A stretch of 35,061 nucleotides of DNA from contig JAFGTC010000274.1 in NCBI GenBank assembly GCA_016934335.1, forward strand, positions 1 through 35,061, written 5' to 3'. Of this stretch, positions 17,673 through 26,650 are shown one piece after another. The position numbers and the translations under genes are program-made. The notes beneath the pieces were generated by a model. The model was not told the DNA's origin, made no database searches, and was given only the letters and a program-made list of their open reading frames with translations. Every line of letters begins with the position of its first letter. The stretch's first letter is position 1. The DNA is from Candidatus Omnitrophota bacterium. Lineage in GTDB: Bacteria; Hinthialibacterota; Hinthialibacteria; Hinthialibacterales; Hinthialibacteraceae.

Positions 17673-17981
17673 TTATTCGCCCGCCAATTTGGAATCCCAG
17701 TCGGGTCCATGAGTGACGTCGTCTTTCGAGTTGCGCCGCGTCTCCTCGCTGAAATCAAAAGAGGCGTTCTTTTCGATGTATTCCTGCTGATCGCTTGGAA
17801 CTTCATCTTCGGGGAAGATTGCGTTGACCGGACACACCGGCGCGCAGGCGTCGCAATCGATGCACTCGTCCGGATTGATGTAAAGCATGTCGTCGCCTTC
17901 ATAGAAGCATTCGACGGGGCAAACTTCCGCGCAATCGCCATATTTGCAGTTTACACAAGCCTCGCAAACCACGTACGTCAT
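17673..17981 (-). CDS. fdxA: 7Fe ferredoxin ([3Fe-4S][4Fe-4S])
   Basis: This 102-residue ferredoxin carries electrons between cytoplasmic redox enzymes. It matches Azotobacter ferredoxin I in layout: Cys9, Cys12, Cys17, Cys21 and Cys25 in [18 protein letters not shown], then [12 protein letters not shown] with Cys40, Cys43, Cys46 and Cys50. The five-residue spacing CKYGDC is the 7Fe pattern, in contrast to the CxxCxxC of 8Fe ferredoxins. The tail after FPEDEVP, with QEYIEKNA and a final acidic DWD segment, is also typical of the group. An additional cysteine at position 6 has no equivalent that I recall in that family. AAAGGAGA stands seven bases before the ATG, and a promoter lies about 100 bases upstream. 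It is a single-gene unit with no partner oxidoreductase next to it. Confidence 0.95.
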   Translation of the reverse strand: MTYVVCEACVNCKYGDCAEVCPVECFYEGDDMLYINPDECIDCDACAPVCPVNAIFPEDEVPSDQQEYIEKNASFDFSEETRRNSKDDVTHGPDWDSKLAGE

Positions 17982-18077
17982 GAGTTTTCTCCTTTAAGAC
18001 TTTTTCCCGCTGTTTTCATGAAGAAAGTCGGAAAAATTTAGACGTTCTATCGATGGTGAATCATTTCCTTTATAAGG

Positions 18078-18106
18078 GTTATACATTTAGAGTCGGTGAT
18101 GAGCAA
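18078..18106 (-). promoter_or_regulatory. Candidate promoter for the ferredoxin gene
   Basis: On the minus strand TTGCTC (18101-18106) is followed after 17 bases by TATAAC (18078-18083). The -10 is strong, the -35 moderate. The start would be near 18071, leaving a leader of about 90 bases before the ferredoxin ATG. Confidence 0.5.
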
Positions 18107-18112
18107 CCCTAA

Positions 18113-18137
18113 GTCTCCATCTTTCTATGATGGAGAC
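18113..18137. repeat. 9-bp perfect inverted repeat in a gene-free interval
   Basis: GTCTCCATC (18113-18121) and GATGGAGAC (18129-18137) are exact reverse complements around a seven-base loop. No T-run follows on either strand, so it is not an obvious terminator. It lies just upstream of the ferredoxin promoter and about 240 bases before the DUF1080 gene. The rest of 18138-18377 shows only an unsupported short reading frame and the ribosome binding site of the DUF1080 gene. Confidence 0.4.
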
Positions 18138-18377
18138 GTTCCCTTCGTCATCCGGTTTAATCTATACGAAATGGAGATCGATTTCAATCGAATCCTTCAA
18201 AATGAAAATTTCTTTTATCATGAATCGGCCGGCGCCGCCGAGGGATCTTGGAATTCAGCTTTGGAGGGGGCTTTGATTGAGGATTAGACTCTGATAATCT
18301 ATGGCTGTTCATTCATGGATTTTCAAACCAATTCGAAGCAACGCATAGAAACGACAAAATTGGGAAGGAGTATTCAA

Positions 18378-19412
18378 ATGATTCGGAGATTGAGTTTTGC
18401 TCTCCTGGCGGTCGCCATAACGGCGGGCTTCGCTATGGCGCAGCAGGGTAATTGGAAGGGGCAATTTACCAATGCCGATTGGCAGAATCGCACATTGCGC
18501 GCGCAGATCGTCGGAGAAAGCGGCGTGGATTATCGCGCGTATATTTATGTCGGCGAAAAAGACGGGCCGGAGACGCGCGGCATTGTCAAAGGAAAAACCC
18601 AAAAAGGCGGCACTTTCTTTCAAGGGGACATCGACTTGGGAGAAAAATTTGGCGGCGTGTTCACATTGGATGGGAATATCTTGAAAGGCGTCTTCTCCGG
18701 TGAATTACAAAGCAAAAGCGGCGGCGCCAACGGCGTCTTCACGATGGAGCGCGTGTACCTGCAATCGCCGACTCTCGGTCAGAAGCCGCCGGCGGGCGCG
18801 ATTATCCTCATGATGGATCAAGGCGCCACGAAAGAAGAACAGCAGGCCTTGTATGCCAAACAGGTCGAAGTCTTTGATGGCGAGTGGGATGTTCAGAAGC
18901 GCTGGGGCGTCATGGGCGACGGTTCGATTCGCATGTTCCCCAGCTCCATCGAATCCAAAAAAGAATTCGGCGACTCTCAGTATCACATCGAGTTCAAAAC
19001 TCCGTATATGCCCAATGATCGCGGGCAGGCTCGGGGAAACAGCGGCGTGTATGTTCACGGGCGTTATGAAATCCAGGTGTTGGATAGTTTCACCGATGAA
19101 CCGCGCGACAACCAATGCGGCGGCATCTATCAGCAGGCCGTTCCTCTCAGCAACCCCTGCCTGCCGCCGGGAGAATGGCAGACCTACGATATCACCTTCC
19201 GCGCGCCCCGATTCAATTCGAGCGGCCAAAAGACCGAAAATGCGCGCCTCACCGTGAAATTGAACGGAACGGTCATTCACGACAATCTCGAACTGCGCCA
19301 TCCCACGCCGGGCGGCCGGGGCGGCCAGGAAGCCCTCACCGGCATTCTCCATCTGCAGGATCATAACGATTATGTAAGTTGGAAGAATATCTGGGTTCTG
19401 CCCATGGATTAA
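18378..19412 (+). CDS. Secreted DUF1080 (3-keto-disaccharide hydrolase family) protein
   Basis: I choose the ATG at 18378, nine bases after GGAAGGAG, because it gives a clean signal peptide (IRRLSFALLAVAITAGFAMA, cut before QQ at 21); a frame start at 18315 would bury it. The mature protein has an N-terminal beta-rich part (about 22-135) and a C-terminal DUF1080 jelly roll (about 150-344) with RGNSGVYVHGRYEIQVLDS, CGGIYQQ, GEWQTYDITF and an ending typical of the family (ILHLQDHNDYVSWKNIWV). Members of this family cleave 3-keto glucosides, products made by Gfo/Idh/MocA dehydrogenases. Three Gfo/Idh/MocA genes lie 6-16 kb to the right, so a shared pathway is possible but not shown. It stands alone, closed by a strong terminator. 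Activity towards any specific substrate cannot be read from the sequence. Confidence 0.92.
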   Translation: MIRRLSFALLAVAITAGFAMAQQGNWKGQFTNADWQNRTLRAQIVGESGVDYRAYIYVGEKDGPETRGIVKGKTQKGGTFFQGDIDLGEKFGGVFTLDGNILKGVFSGELQSKSGGANGVFTMERVYLQSPTLGQKPPAGAIILMMDQGATKEEQQALYAKQVEVFDGEWDVQKRWGVMGDGSIRMFPSSIESKKEFGDSQYHIEFKTPYMPNDRGQARGNSGVYVHGRYEIQVLDSFTDEPRDNQCGGIYQQAVPLSNPCLPPGEWQTYDITFRAPRFNSSGQKTENARLTVKLNGTVIHDNLELRHPTPGGRGGQEALTGILHLQDHNDYVSWKNIWVLPMD

Positions 19413-19437
19413 ACGGGCGTCGATTAGATCAAAACAG

Positions 19438-19469
19438 AAAGGGCGCACATTCGTGCGCCCTTTCTTTGT
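19438..19469 (+). terminator. Rho-independent terminator after the DUF1080 gene
   Basis: AAAGGGCGCAC (19438-19448) pairs perfectly with GTGCGCCCTTT (19453-19463) around an ATTC loop, followed by CTTTGTT. The A-run on its left side lets it also serve the convergent gene ending at 19497. Confidence 0.85.
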
Positions 19470-19496
19470 TAGTGTTCTTACGTGTTGAGTCGGCGA

Positions 19497-19856
19497 TCAT
19501 TTTTTGAATGGATCGGCGATCGATTGAAGGGCTTCGCCGGTTTTTTGAATGGCTTCATTGAGCCTGGCTTTTTCTTCCGAATTCTCCAACGATTCCTGGA
19601 TGTCTTTGTACCCCGCTTCAATCAAGGCGGCGGCGATTTCAGGATGTTCGAGGTAGTCGAAAAGGCTCCACTCGCGGACGTCCACGTAATTGTTTTCAAA
19701 ACTCCACGATTCCTTTTTGGCGAAGATATACTCTTTTTCGGTTTGAACGATGGTATGGCTTGCGATGAACCAAACCGCCCCGCCGATGATCAGGATGAGA
19801 ACAACAGAAAAGAACTGCAATGCGATGCGCCTGATTTTTTGGATAAATCCCGCCAC
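19497..19856 (-). CDS. Small membrane-anchored protein of unknown function
   Basis: I do not recognise this 119-residue protein. It starts with GTG (19856-19854) behind GAGGAAA, about nine bases away. Residues 1-10 are basic, residues about 12-32 form one hydrophobic membrane segment (ALQFFSVVLILIIGGAVWFI), and the remaining 85 residues are hydrophilic and mostly helical. The positive-inside rule puts the C-terminal part in the periplasm. The tail is rich in Glu, Ala and Lys (about 65-119). It is convergent with the DUF1080 gene and divergent from ubiE, so context gives no function. The clear start signal and normal composition support it as a real gene. Confidence 0.6.
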   Translation of the reverse strand: MAGFIQKIRRIALQFFSVVLILIIGGAVWFIASHTIVQTEKEYIFAKKESWSFENNYVDVREWSLFDYLEHPEIAAALIEAGYKDIQESLENSEEKARLNEAIQKTGEALQSIADPFKK

Positions 19857-20040
19857 TTCGATTTTCCTCGCTTTCGGTGCAAGATAATAGGATATTTCTC
19901 ATAGATCGTTCTATGGAAGCGTTATTATAGTTGAATTTGCATGCAGCCGGGACAGGTTCTGATCGGATCTCGCCGTGCATGCCAGAGTTGGCCGTTGGGG
20001 AAATTCTCTTTGCCGGCCGCCGCGATGCAAAGGATGCAGC

Positions 20041-20790
20041 ATGCCAGAGTCGTCGCCATGGATTCATTCGGAGAGCAAACCGGATTTCGTGCGCCGGGGA
20101 TTTGATTCCATCGCGGCGCGATATGATCGCTTGAACGATCTGATGACCTTAGGACTGCATCGACGCTGGAAGCGGGAAGTCATCCGCCGCTTGTCTCTTC
20201 GGTCAGGCATGCGGATTTTGGATATTTGCTCGGGTACGGGAGACCTGGCGATTCGCGCCGCCCAATCCATTCAGCCGAACGGCCATGTCGCCGCTCTGGA
20301 TTTTACGCCCAACATGATGGCGGCCGGCCGGGAGCGAACGCAACTCTTCGAATCGGCGCAAATTTTTTCCTGGATTGGCGGCGACGCCACTCAACTGCCG
20401 TTTGCCGATGAATCGTTCGACGGCGCCTCCGTCGGATTCGGGCTGCGTAATGTGGCGTCCATCGAAGCCGTGCTCCAAGAAGTTTATCGTGTTCTGCGAC
20501 CGGGCGCCTGGTTCGTTAATCTTGATACAGCCGGATCGGAATGGGGCGTCATCGAGCCTTTTTATAAAATGTATATGCGCGTCATGGTTCCGCTGATGGG
20601 GAGGCTGTTCGCCGGTTCGAGAGACATGTACGCTTATCTTTCTTCGTCGGCGGCGGCGTTCGAGACGCCGCAGGAATTGCAGGGCTTGCTGCAGAAGGCG
20701 GGATTTGCGCAGACAGGCTATGCCTACCGTCCGCGAATCGTGGGCGGCGCGGCTCTGGCGTGGGCCCGCAAGCCCGATCCGGAAGCATAG
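20041..20790 (+). CDS. ubiE: Demethylmenaquinone/ubiquinone C-methyltransferase
   Basis: This SAM-dependent methyltransferase makes the last or a late C-methylation in menaquinone (MenG) or ubiquinone synthesis. The ATG at 20041, six bases after AAAGGA, gives a 249-residue protein of normal length; an in-frame start further upstream would add an atypical extension. Visible signatures are FDSIAARYDRLNDLMTLGLH near the N-terminus, motif I LDICSGTGDLA at 60-70, GDATQLPFADESFD, GFGLRNV and YRVLRPGAWFVNLD. No other quinone gene is in the window, so menaquinone versus ubiquinone is undecided; menaquinone is the safer guess for a bacterium of this type. The following gene begins 13 bases after the stop codon, so the two are co-transcribed. 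Confidence 0.95.
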   Translation: MPESSPWIHSESKPDFVRRGFDSIAARYDRLNDLMTLGLHRRWKREVIRRLSLRSGMRILDICSGTGDLAIRAAQSIQPNGHVAALDFTPNMMAAGRERTQLFESAQIFSWIGGDATQLPFADESFDGASVGFGLRNVASIEAVLQEVYRVLRPGAWFVNLDTAGSEWGVIEPFYKMYMRVMVPLMGRLFAGSRDMYAYLSSSAAAFETPQELQGLLQKAGFAQTGYAYRPRIVGGAALAWARKPDPEA

Positions 20791-20803
20791 AGGGAATTCA
20801 AGC

Positions 20804-22654
20804 ATGGGCTGCTTCGAACAAAACCTGGCCGCGCTTGCATCGACCCGGCCGGCATTGGCGGCGGCGGTCAAGGCGGCGCATCCGGATCCTGACCGATATA
20901 AACTGCTGCCGACGCAAAGCGGGCTGCCTTCGTTAGAATGGATCCAAGACGACGGCGAAGCCCTTCTCTGGTACAGCCGATACGATCCGATGCGCGAAAT
21001 CCGGCGCGAACTTTCAACCATCGATCACTCGCGCATTTATCTGCCCCTTCTGGGAGGCGTCGGCCTGGGGTACAGCCTGCGCGCGCTCTGGCAAAATTAT
21101 CGCGATGAATTCTTCGATGCGATCGTCCTGGAGCCGGATCCCGCGATTTTCCGGCTGGCGCTGCAGACGACTCGCATGGACGACATCCTCGCCGATTCGC
21201 GCCTGCATATTCATCTGGGCGGCGATCTGAATTCCTGGATGGAATTGATTCATAAACTCATTCCGTCCATCATGAGCTGCGCGCTGCAATTTCTTCCCCA
21301 CAGGCCTTCGCAGAAGCGATATTCCGCCTTTTTTCAATCCGCTTTGGACGCGCTGCGCCGTCGCATCCAATTCACCGAAGCGGAATTCGATCTGCTGATT
21401 CGCAACGGTTCGCACATTCAAGAAAACATGTGGGAGAACCTGCCCGGCATCTTGTCGTCGTTCGGATTGAGCGATGTGCGCGGCATGCTTCGCGGGAAGT
21501 CGGCGATCGTCGTCGCGGCGGGGCCGTCATTGGATAAAAACGCCGATCAATTGCGAGGCGTCGAAAATCGAGCCGCCTTGATCGCCGTGGATACCGCCCA
21601 CCGAACCTTGCGCCGCCGGGGCGTCGAACCGCACATTGTGGTTACGACCGATCCAACCGAATTAAACGCCAAACATTTCGAAGACGTCGATCCTTCTCCA
21701 CGAACGATTCTGGCCTTCGATCCGGAAGTCTATTCGGCGATTCCATCGGCATGGCCGCATCGAAAATTGTTTTTGAATCTGGAGAAGGCTTCTTTTACGC
21801 GATGGCTCGAAAAGGCGTTCGGGCCTTTTGGATTTTTGCCGAAGGGCAGCTCGGTCGGGCACACCGCTTTTTATCTGGCGCGCGAGTTGGGCGCCGATCC
21901 GATTGTGTTCGTTGGATTGGATCTGGCCTTCGATCCTCAGGGAGGCGCAACCCACGCGGCCGACGCCGCTCTGCATCGATCCTATGCGCCGATCTCCGCG
22001 GGCGCGGGCGCCGCCCGTCTTGGTCCGAGAGCCGGGGCCGGCGCCATGCAGGAATCGATCGTTTGGACGCCGGGGATTCACGGAGCGCCCGTTCCCACCT
22101 CGAAAGTGATGTTTCTCTATATCCAGCAGTTTGTCGAGGAAATTCGAAAAACATCGGCGAGAGTCGTCGACGCCACTGAAGGCGGAGCTCTTCTGCACGG
22201 AGCGGAGACTGCCGCGCTGCGCGATGCGCTGTCATCTTTTGGCGCCGGCCGGGGCATTGTTTCTCTGTTCGATTCTCTGGGCGCTGTTCGGGAGCGCCGC
22301 TCGATCAGAAGCGCGCTGGATCCCATTCTTGCCGCGCTGGAGAACGCCCCGGCGATGGCGCGCCGAGGACTCGAATTGACGCAGCGAATTTCGAAGGAAG
22401 CGCTTTCTCCCGGCGCGGTTCGAGATCGGCCGGAATGGAAAGAGATGGAGTCTCTTTTCTCCACAATTTATTATTCGGAGGAAATAAAAATCGCTCTCGA
22501 ACAGGCGTTGTTCAGCGCCGTGTATTCGTTTATTCAAAAAGAACGCGCCGATCAGACCGATCTTCGTCTTTCTAAATACAGAAATTATTTCCAAACTGTT
22601 TTGGATGTCTCGCCCCACTTCCGGGAAACGATCCTGCGCGTAAAATCAATGTAG
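20804..22654 (+). CDS. DUF115 (MptE-like/motility-associated glycosyltransferase family) protein
   Basis: The chosen ATG at 20804 lies behind AGAGGGAA and gives 616 residues. The central part (about 230-430) is a DUF115 domain: GKSAIVVAAGPSLDKN, LIAVDTAHRTLRRRGVEPHIVVTTDP, FLPKGSSVGHTAFYLARELG and IVFVGLDLAF. The domain occurs in archaeal 6-hydroxymethyl-pterin diphosphokinase MptE and in bacterial Maf proteins that attach nonulosonic sugars to flagellins. The flanking regions (1-230 and 430-616) also look like Maf-type proteins. No flagellin or sialic-acid-type gene is nearby, so either a glycan transferase or an unknown nucleotide-linked role is possible. It has no signal peptide or membrane segment. 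Only transcription, not function, links it to ubiE. Confidence 0.85.
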   Translation: MGCFEQNLAALASTRPALAAAVKAAHPDPDRYKLLPTQSGLPSLEWIQDDGEALLWYSRYDPMREIRRELSTIDHSRIYLPLLGGVGLGYSLRALWQNYRDEFFDAIVLEPDPAIFRLALQTTRMDDILADSRLHIHLGGDLNSWMELIHKLIPSIMSCALQFLPHRPSQKRYSAFFQSALDALRRRIQFTEAEFDLLIRNGSHIQENMWENLPGILSSFGLSDVRGMLRGKSAIVVAAGPSLDKNADQLRGVENRAALIAVDTAHRTLRRRGVEPHIVVTTDPTELNAKHFEDVDPSPRTILAFDPEVYSAIPSAWPHRKLFLNLEKASFTRWLEKAFGPFGFLPKGSSVGHTAFYLARELGADPIVFVGLDLAFDPQGGATHAADAALHRSYAPISAGAGAARLGPRAGAGAMQESIVWTPGIHGAPVPTSKVMFLYIQQFVEEIRKTSARVVDATEGGALLHGAETAALRDALSSFGAGRGIVSLFDSLGAVRERRSIRSALDPILAALENAPAMARRGLELTQRISKEALSPGAVRDRPEWKEMESLFSTIYYSEEIKIALEQALFSAVYSFIQKERADQTDLRLSKYRNYFQTVLDVSPHFRETILRVKSM

Positions 22655-22829
22655 CGAGTAAACGTATTTTTCTTGCTTATGAAAAGCCTTTTTATCATAC
22701 AGGCAAACGGCGGCGTTCTTGATCGATCCGCTTCTTGAAGGAAGCAGAATAGAAAGAAGAGTCTGCGTTTCTGGGGCGTTTCTTGGGGTGAAGACGCTTT
22801 ATATATTTTGAGACAGGAAAGGGACATCG

Positions 22830-23549
22830 ATGAATCGTTTTTTTCTCGTTCATAGCATTCAGTGTTTGGCGATCGTCTTGTTGGCGGTCTGTTTTATCGC
22901 TCCGTACTGGCTTCACGCCGGCGATGTCGACGACGGCTTCGATTCTCAACGCTGGGAAAAAGACATCCAAGCGTTTGAAGCCAAAGAGCAAGAATCGCTT
23001 CCCGAAGAAGGGGGCGTTGTTTTTGTCGGCAGTTCTAGCATTCGCAAGTGGGATTTAGACAAATTTTTCCCCGATCAAGATTTCATCAATCGCGGCTTCG
23101 GCGGTTCGCACATGGAGGATTCGGTTTACTATGCGGATCGCATCGTCCTTCCTTACAAGCCTCGAACCGTCGTTGTATATGCGGGAGACAACGATATCAA
23201 CGATGGAAAAACGCCGCAGCGCGTTTTAAATGACTTCAAAAAGTTTGTGCGGATCGTGCATGAAAATCTTCCCCGAACAAATATTCTTTACATTGCCATC
23301 AAGCCGTGTGTGAAGCGGTGGGATAAGGTGGACAAAGTCCGCGAAGCGAATCGTCTGATTTCGGAGTATGCGAAGAAAGATAAGCATGTGGATTTTGTGG
23401 ACATCGACGCGCCGATGATGGGCGAAGACTGCAAACCGCGCCGATCGCTTTTCGAAGAAGACGAACTGCATCTCAACGATGAAGGATACCGGCTGTGGAC
23501 GTCGCTTTTGAAGCCGTTTCTTCAAGAGAAGCCTCTCGCGGACGAATAG
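22830..23549 (+). CDS. Secreted SGNH/GDSL-type hydrolase
   Basis: The 239-residue protein begins with a signal peptide (about 1-30, ending YWLHA) behind AGGAAAGGG. It has the four SGNH blocks: FVGSSSIRKW with the likely nucleophile Ser69, RGFGGS with Gly91, YAGDNDIND with Asn121, and EDELHLND with Asp210 and His213. The GSSSI form of block I is typical of the subgroup found in polysaccharide-linked esterases and acetylhydrolases. Removal of acetyl or other acyl groups from glycans outside the cytoplasm is the likely role, but the substrate is unknown. It is a single-gene unit with a strong terminator. The 175 bases upstream hold no clear promoter. Confidence 0.93.
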   Translation: MNRFFLVHSIQCLAIVLLAVCFIAPYWLHAGDVDDGFDSQRWEKDIQAFEAKEQESLPEEGGVVFVGSSSIRKWDLDKFFPDQDFINRGFGGSHMEDSVYYADRIVLPYKPRTVVVYAGDNDINDGKTPQRVLNDFKKFVRIVHENLPRTNILYIAIKPCVKRWDKVDKVREANRLISEYAKKDKHVDFVDIDAPMMGEDCKPRRSLFEEDELHLNDEGYRLWTSLLKPFLQEKPLADE

Positions 23550-23596
23550 CGCGAAGCTTGCCGCCTGAAATAACCATGGATGAAAGAATGAAAGAT

Positions 23597-23633
23597 GGGG
23601 TGGGCTGGATTTCGTTATCCGCCCACCCTTTTT
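23597..23633 (+). terminator. Rho-independent terminator after the SGNH hydrolase
   Basis: GGGTGGGC (23598-23605) pairs with GCCCACCC (23621-23628). The stem continues through GGAT/ATCC with one bulged T to a six-base loop, and a run of five T follows at 23629-23633. Confidence 0.9.
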
Positions 23634-23667
23634 CATCGAATTATGCTTGATGGATCATTCTTGTTCG

Positions 23668-25245
23668 CTATGCCAGCGTCTTCCATTCCATGCCGGCTTT
23701 GCGAACGGCGTATTCTGTTTCTTTGAGGTAATTGTCATAACAGAGCATCCAATGGAAGCCGCGCGTTTCATCGTTTAATTGGTCTGTATCGCACTGGAAT
23801 TGAATATCGATCTGCGAACGGCAAATATCCAGGAAGGGATTGTCGATGATTTCCGCTTCGAATCCCAACCACCGGTTGAAATTGAAATCCGGGTCGATTA
23901 CGGTGATTTTCTGCCCTAATTTCATTTCCACCTTGGGCGCCGCGCCCCAATCCGATTCGAAATGCGTGAGAATTTTGGCAGGTTCTAAATGCTCGCCGTC
24001 CATCTTGCGCGGCGCGGTGCAATGCGCCAGGGTGACGATTTGGTTGTGCGGGTAGGTCGGATCTTGGAGGAACGCCGGCTTCCCGGAGATATAATGCAGC
24101 AATATCCCCGATGGAATCACCACGAAGTCCGATTCGCAGAAGGCCAGATAGCCGTCGTCGTTGATCAAAGAGAGCGGCAGGCAGGCGGTGGTCTCCGAAA
24201 CCTGCATGATGGTTCCCATGCATTGATTGACGGTGATGGCGTCGGTCTGGGCTTCCGCCATCAACTGGTGAAATACTTCCGTCAGCAGGAAGCATTTCGT
24301 GACAAAATCCTTGGATGTGTCCAGCGTAATGCCATCCTGCTTGAGGTATTTCTCCGCCTCCTGATTGCACCATTTCACCAAGGTGGAATTTTCCTTCGCT
24401 TTCAGAATTCGCTTGCCTAATTCGTCGTAGGGTACGTCGATCAATTCCATGTTGAAACGGTCGCGCGTCAGATCGGGCGCTTTTTGGCCGCCCGCACCCC
24501 AGCCGCTGGCCCCGCCGATGCAGATGATCTTTTTGTTCATTGTGTTCTTTAAGCCGGACAAAGCCCGCAGTCGCATGAGCACATCGTCGTATTCATCGAC
24601 GACCACGTCGCGCGTGTCAACGCCCGGCTGGCCGAATTCATCCACCGTTTTGCGCAAATAGCGGTTCGAGATGATCTCGTACCACAAATAAACCGGTCCG
24701 GAACGGTGGCGCAGGAAAACGATGGTCCACTTGTCGGGATCGGTCAGCGCTTCCAGCGTGTTGCCCCACGACCCTGCAGCGTACATCAACAGGACGTCAT
24801 GGCCGCCTTTGGCGACTTGGGCGCCCTGTTCGGGATTCTGCACTTGCGCGATGGGCAGAATCTCCATCGGAAATCCCGCTTTCGCTTTCATGCTTTCCAG
24901 TTCGCCGTTGATCCGGTTAATCTCCTCCGTCACATGCTGACTGGTTTGAATCGCTCCCCAAGAGCGCCAGCTGACGCCTTCGCGTCGTTGGGGAAGTCCA
25001 TACACCAAAACAGGTTGAATTTTCAAAGGCTTGCAAACCGGGCCGTTGCGCACCGGATCTTTGCTGTCGGCGGCCGACGCGGAGAGGGATGAAAGCGCGA
25101 TCATTCCCGCTCCGGCCCCGACTCCCGTCATGAAATCCCGGCGATTCACGCCGCTGCTCGCATCGCTGCTGGAATGGCTGGGACACCACCATGACATGCA
25201 GCAATGGCAGGGCGAAGCATGGTTATGGCTTGAATGATTGGTCAT
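23668..25245 (-). CDS. Tat-exported L-fucose/L-arabinose isomerase-like protein
   Basis: I start at the ATG at 25245, eight bases after GGAGG, giving 525 residues; a longer frame lacks a ribosome binding site. Residues 35-58 are a Tat signal (RRDFM then GVGAGAGMIALSSLSASA). The 34 residues before it are rich in Cys and His (Cys13, 15, 16, 21; His4, 7, 9, 14, 24). The mature part has the two-domain outline of L-fucose/L-arabinose isomerases, with LVYGLPQRREGVSWRSWGA near the start, GGHDVLLMYAAG, ICIGGASGWG and a C-terminal ILTHFESDWGAAPKV segment. The metal ligands cannot be assigned with certainty. It follows an exported oxidoreductase gene by 61 bases. A soluble isomerase exported folded would act on free sugar in the periplasm; the actual substrate is unknown. 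Confidence 0.82.
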   Translation of the reverse strand: MTNHSSHNHASPCHCCMSWWCPSHSSSDASSGVNRRDFMTGVGAGAGMIALSSLSASAADSKDPVRNGPVCKPLKIQPVLVYGLPQRREGVSWRSWGAIQTSQHVTEEINRINGELESMKAKAGFPMEILPIAQVQNPEQGAQVAKGGHDVLLMYAAGSWGNTLEALTDPDKWTIVFLRHRSGPVYLWYEIISNRYLRKTVDEFGQPGVDTRDVVVDEYDDVLMRLRALSGLKNTMNKKIICIGGASGWGAGGQKAPDLTRDRFNMELIDVPYDELGKRILKAKENSTLVKWCNQEAEKYLKQDGITLDTSKDFVTKCFLLTEVFHQLMAEAQTDAITVNQCMGTIMQVSETTACLPLSLINDDGYLAFCESDFVVIPSGILLHYISGKPAFLQDPTYPHNQIVTLAHCTAPRKMDGEHLEPAKILTHFESDWGAAPKVEMKLGQKITVIDPDFNFNRWLGFEAEIIDNPFLDICRSQIDIQFQCDTDQLNDETRGFHWMLCYDNYLKETEYAVRKAGMEWKTLA

Positions 25246-25306
25246 TATGTTTCCTCCAGAAACGTAATAATTCTCTCCTAAAAAAGATGAAATCATCAAA
25301 AGCTGT

Positions 25307-26542
25307 TTATAAAACAATCTTAGATTGCTTTCGATTGAAGCGGGCGACTTTTCGCTCGCGCAAAGCCATCACCCCCATTTGAAGGGTTGTCTGCACCGGC
25401 TGGGCCAGCGTCATCGGCGCCCAGGGCTCTTCTCTGGATCGGCAGCACGCGAGGAAATTGCGCCAGAAATCCAACTGCGATTCTTTTCGTTGTATCGGAT
25501 CGACTTTTTGAGGACGATCGACGTTGGGCTGCGGCGTAATAAAGATATTGTCTTCGTTGAAAGTCATGGTTCCCTCGGAGCCCCGGATGACCATGGGAAC
25601 TCCATAATCGTTGCCCAGCGTGCAAGTCAGTACGATGGAAACGCCTTCCGGGTAGTCCATCATCATGTTGAAGGCGTCCGGAACTTCGCGCTCGTGATTG
25701 TATAAGAAGCGCCCGCCGGAAGCGGCGACCGCTTCCGGATAAGTGACGCCCAGCATGCGCACAAGGGGCGTAAAGGTATGCGGGAACAGATCGGTCGACG
25801 GCCCGCCGGCGTAATCCCAATACATGCGCCATTGGAAAAAACGGCTGACGCTGAAGGCTCGTTTGGGGCAGTCTCCCAGGAAAGCCTCCCAGAGGAGATC
25901 GTCGCCCGGCGCGGCGTCGGGATCGTCGATGGGCATTCTCTCGCCCCAGTCGCCGTTCCGAAAATATCCCGCCTGCGCCTGCAGCGGCTTCCCGATGGCG
26001 CCTTCCTGAATCAAGCGCGCCGCCTGACGCCAGGCGTTGGAACTCATGCACTGCACGCCGACTTGGACGATGCGCTTGGCTTCGCGGACCGCGTCGGTCA
26101 TGCGGCGGGTTAATTCGACCTGCCGCCAATGCGTAAGCGGCTTTTCGATATAGGCGTCTTTGCCGGCCTGCACGGCGTCCAGAAGCTGATAGCCGTGCCA
26201 GTGGTCGGGCGAGGCGATCAAGACGGCGTCGACATGGGGGTCTTGCAGCAGCTCTTGATGCAGCATGTATCCCTTGGCGCCGGTTTCGCTTTCCGCTTTT
26301 TGAAGACGGGATCGGTATACATCGCAAACCGCGGTGATTTCGACCGCTTCGCCCTCTTCCTTTAACTGTTTTAAATAATGGATGTGCGAGCCGCCGCGGC
26401 CGCCGCAGCCGATGACGCCTATCCCGATTCGATCGTTGGCGCTGGAGGATCGCGGCGGATTGGCGCTCAAGGCGGCGGCCGCCCCGACGCCGGCCAGGAA
26501 TCTTCGCCGCGAAACGGCGGGGATTTTCAACGTTCGAGACAT
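25307..26542 (-). CDS. Tat-exported Gfo/Idh/MocA family oxidoreductase
   Basis: The 411-residue protein starts at an ATG directly behind AAGGAGAAAGA. A Tat signal covers residues about 10-35 (SRRRFLAGVG then AAAALSA). The Rossmann fold starts at 41 with GVIGCGGRGG, VCDV follows near 73, and the EKP motif lies at 133-135 (YIEKPLTH), the lysine of which is the usual catalytic base. The C-terminal sheet domain has AGGPSTDLFPHT with a His in the active-site region. Such enzymes oxidise sugars or inositols with NAD(P); export folded by Tat is known for glucose-fructose oxidoreductase, which keeps its cofactor bound. It leads an operon with the isomerase-like gene downstream, under a good promoter. 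The substrate is unknown. Confidence 0.94.
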   Translation of the reverse strand: MSRTLKIPAVSRRRFLAGVGAAAALSANPPRSSSANDRIGIGVIGCGGRGGSHIHYLKQLKEEGEAVEITAVCDVYRSRLQKAESETGAKGYMLHQELLQDPHVDAVLIASPDHWHGYQLLDAVQAGKDAYIEKPLTHWRQVELTRRMTDAVREAKRIVQVGVQCMSSNAWRQAARLIQEGAIGKPLQAQAGYFRNGDWGERMPIDDPDAAPGDDLLWEAFLGDCPKRAFSVSRFFQWRMYWDYAGGPSTDLFPHTFTPLVRMLGVTYPEAVAASGGRFLYNHEREVPDAFNMMMDYPEGVSIVLTCTLGNDYGVPMVIRGSEGTMTFNEDNIFITPQPNVDRPQKVDPIQRKESQLDFWRNFLACCRSREEPWAPMTLAQPVQTTLQMGVMALRERKVARFNRKQSKIVL

Positions 26543-26650
26543 TCTTTCTCCTTGCTTTGGCTTCGAGGAATTTTCGCCTCCCTGAGGCGGGGAGACGCTC
26601 CTTTCATTCTTTCAAACAAAGAAAAACGGCTTATGTTCTCTACACCCATG

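Noticed and set aside
18096..18287. A 63-residue plus-strand reading frame (GTG ATG start) before the DUF1080 gene
   Set aside because: No ribosome binding site, no family, and it contains a 9-bp inverted repeat near its start. The evidence is too thin to call a gene.
20804..22654. Calling the DUF115 protein a pterin diphosphokinase
   Set aside because: Only the domain name derives from that archaeal enzyme. Bacterial members are mostly Maf-type proteins, and no pterin gene is nearby.
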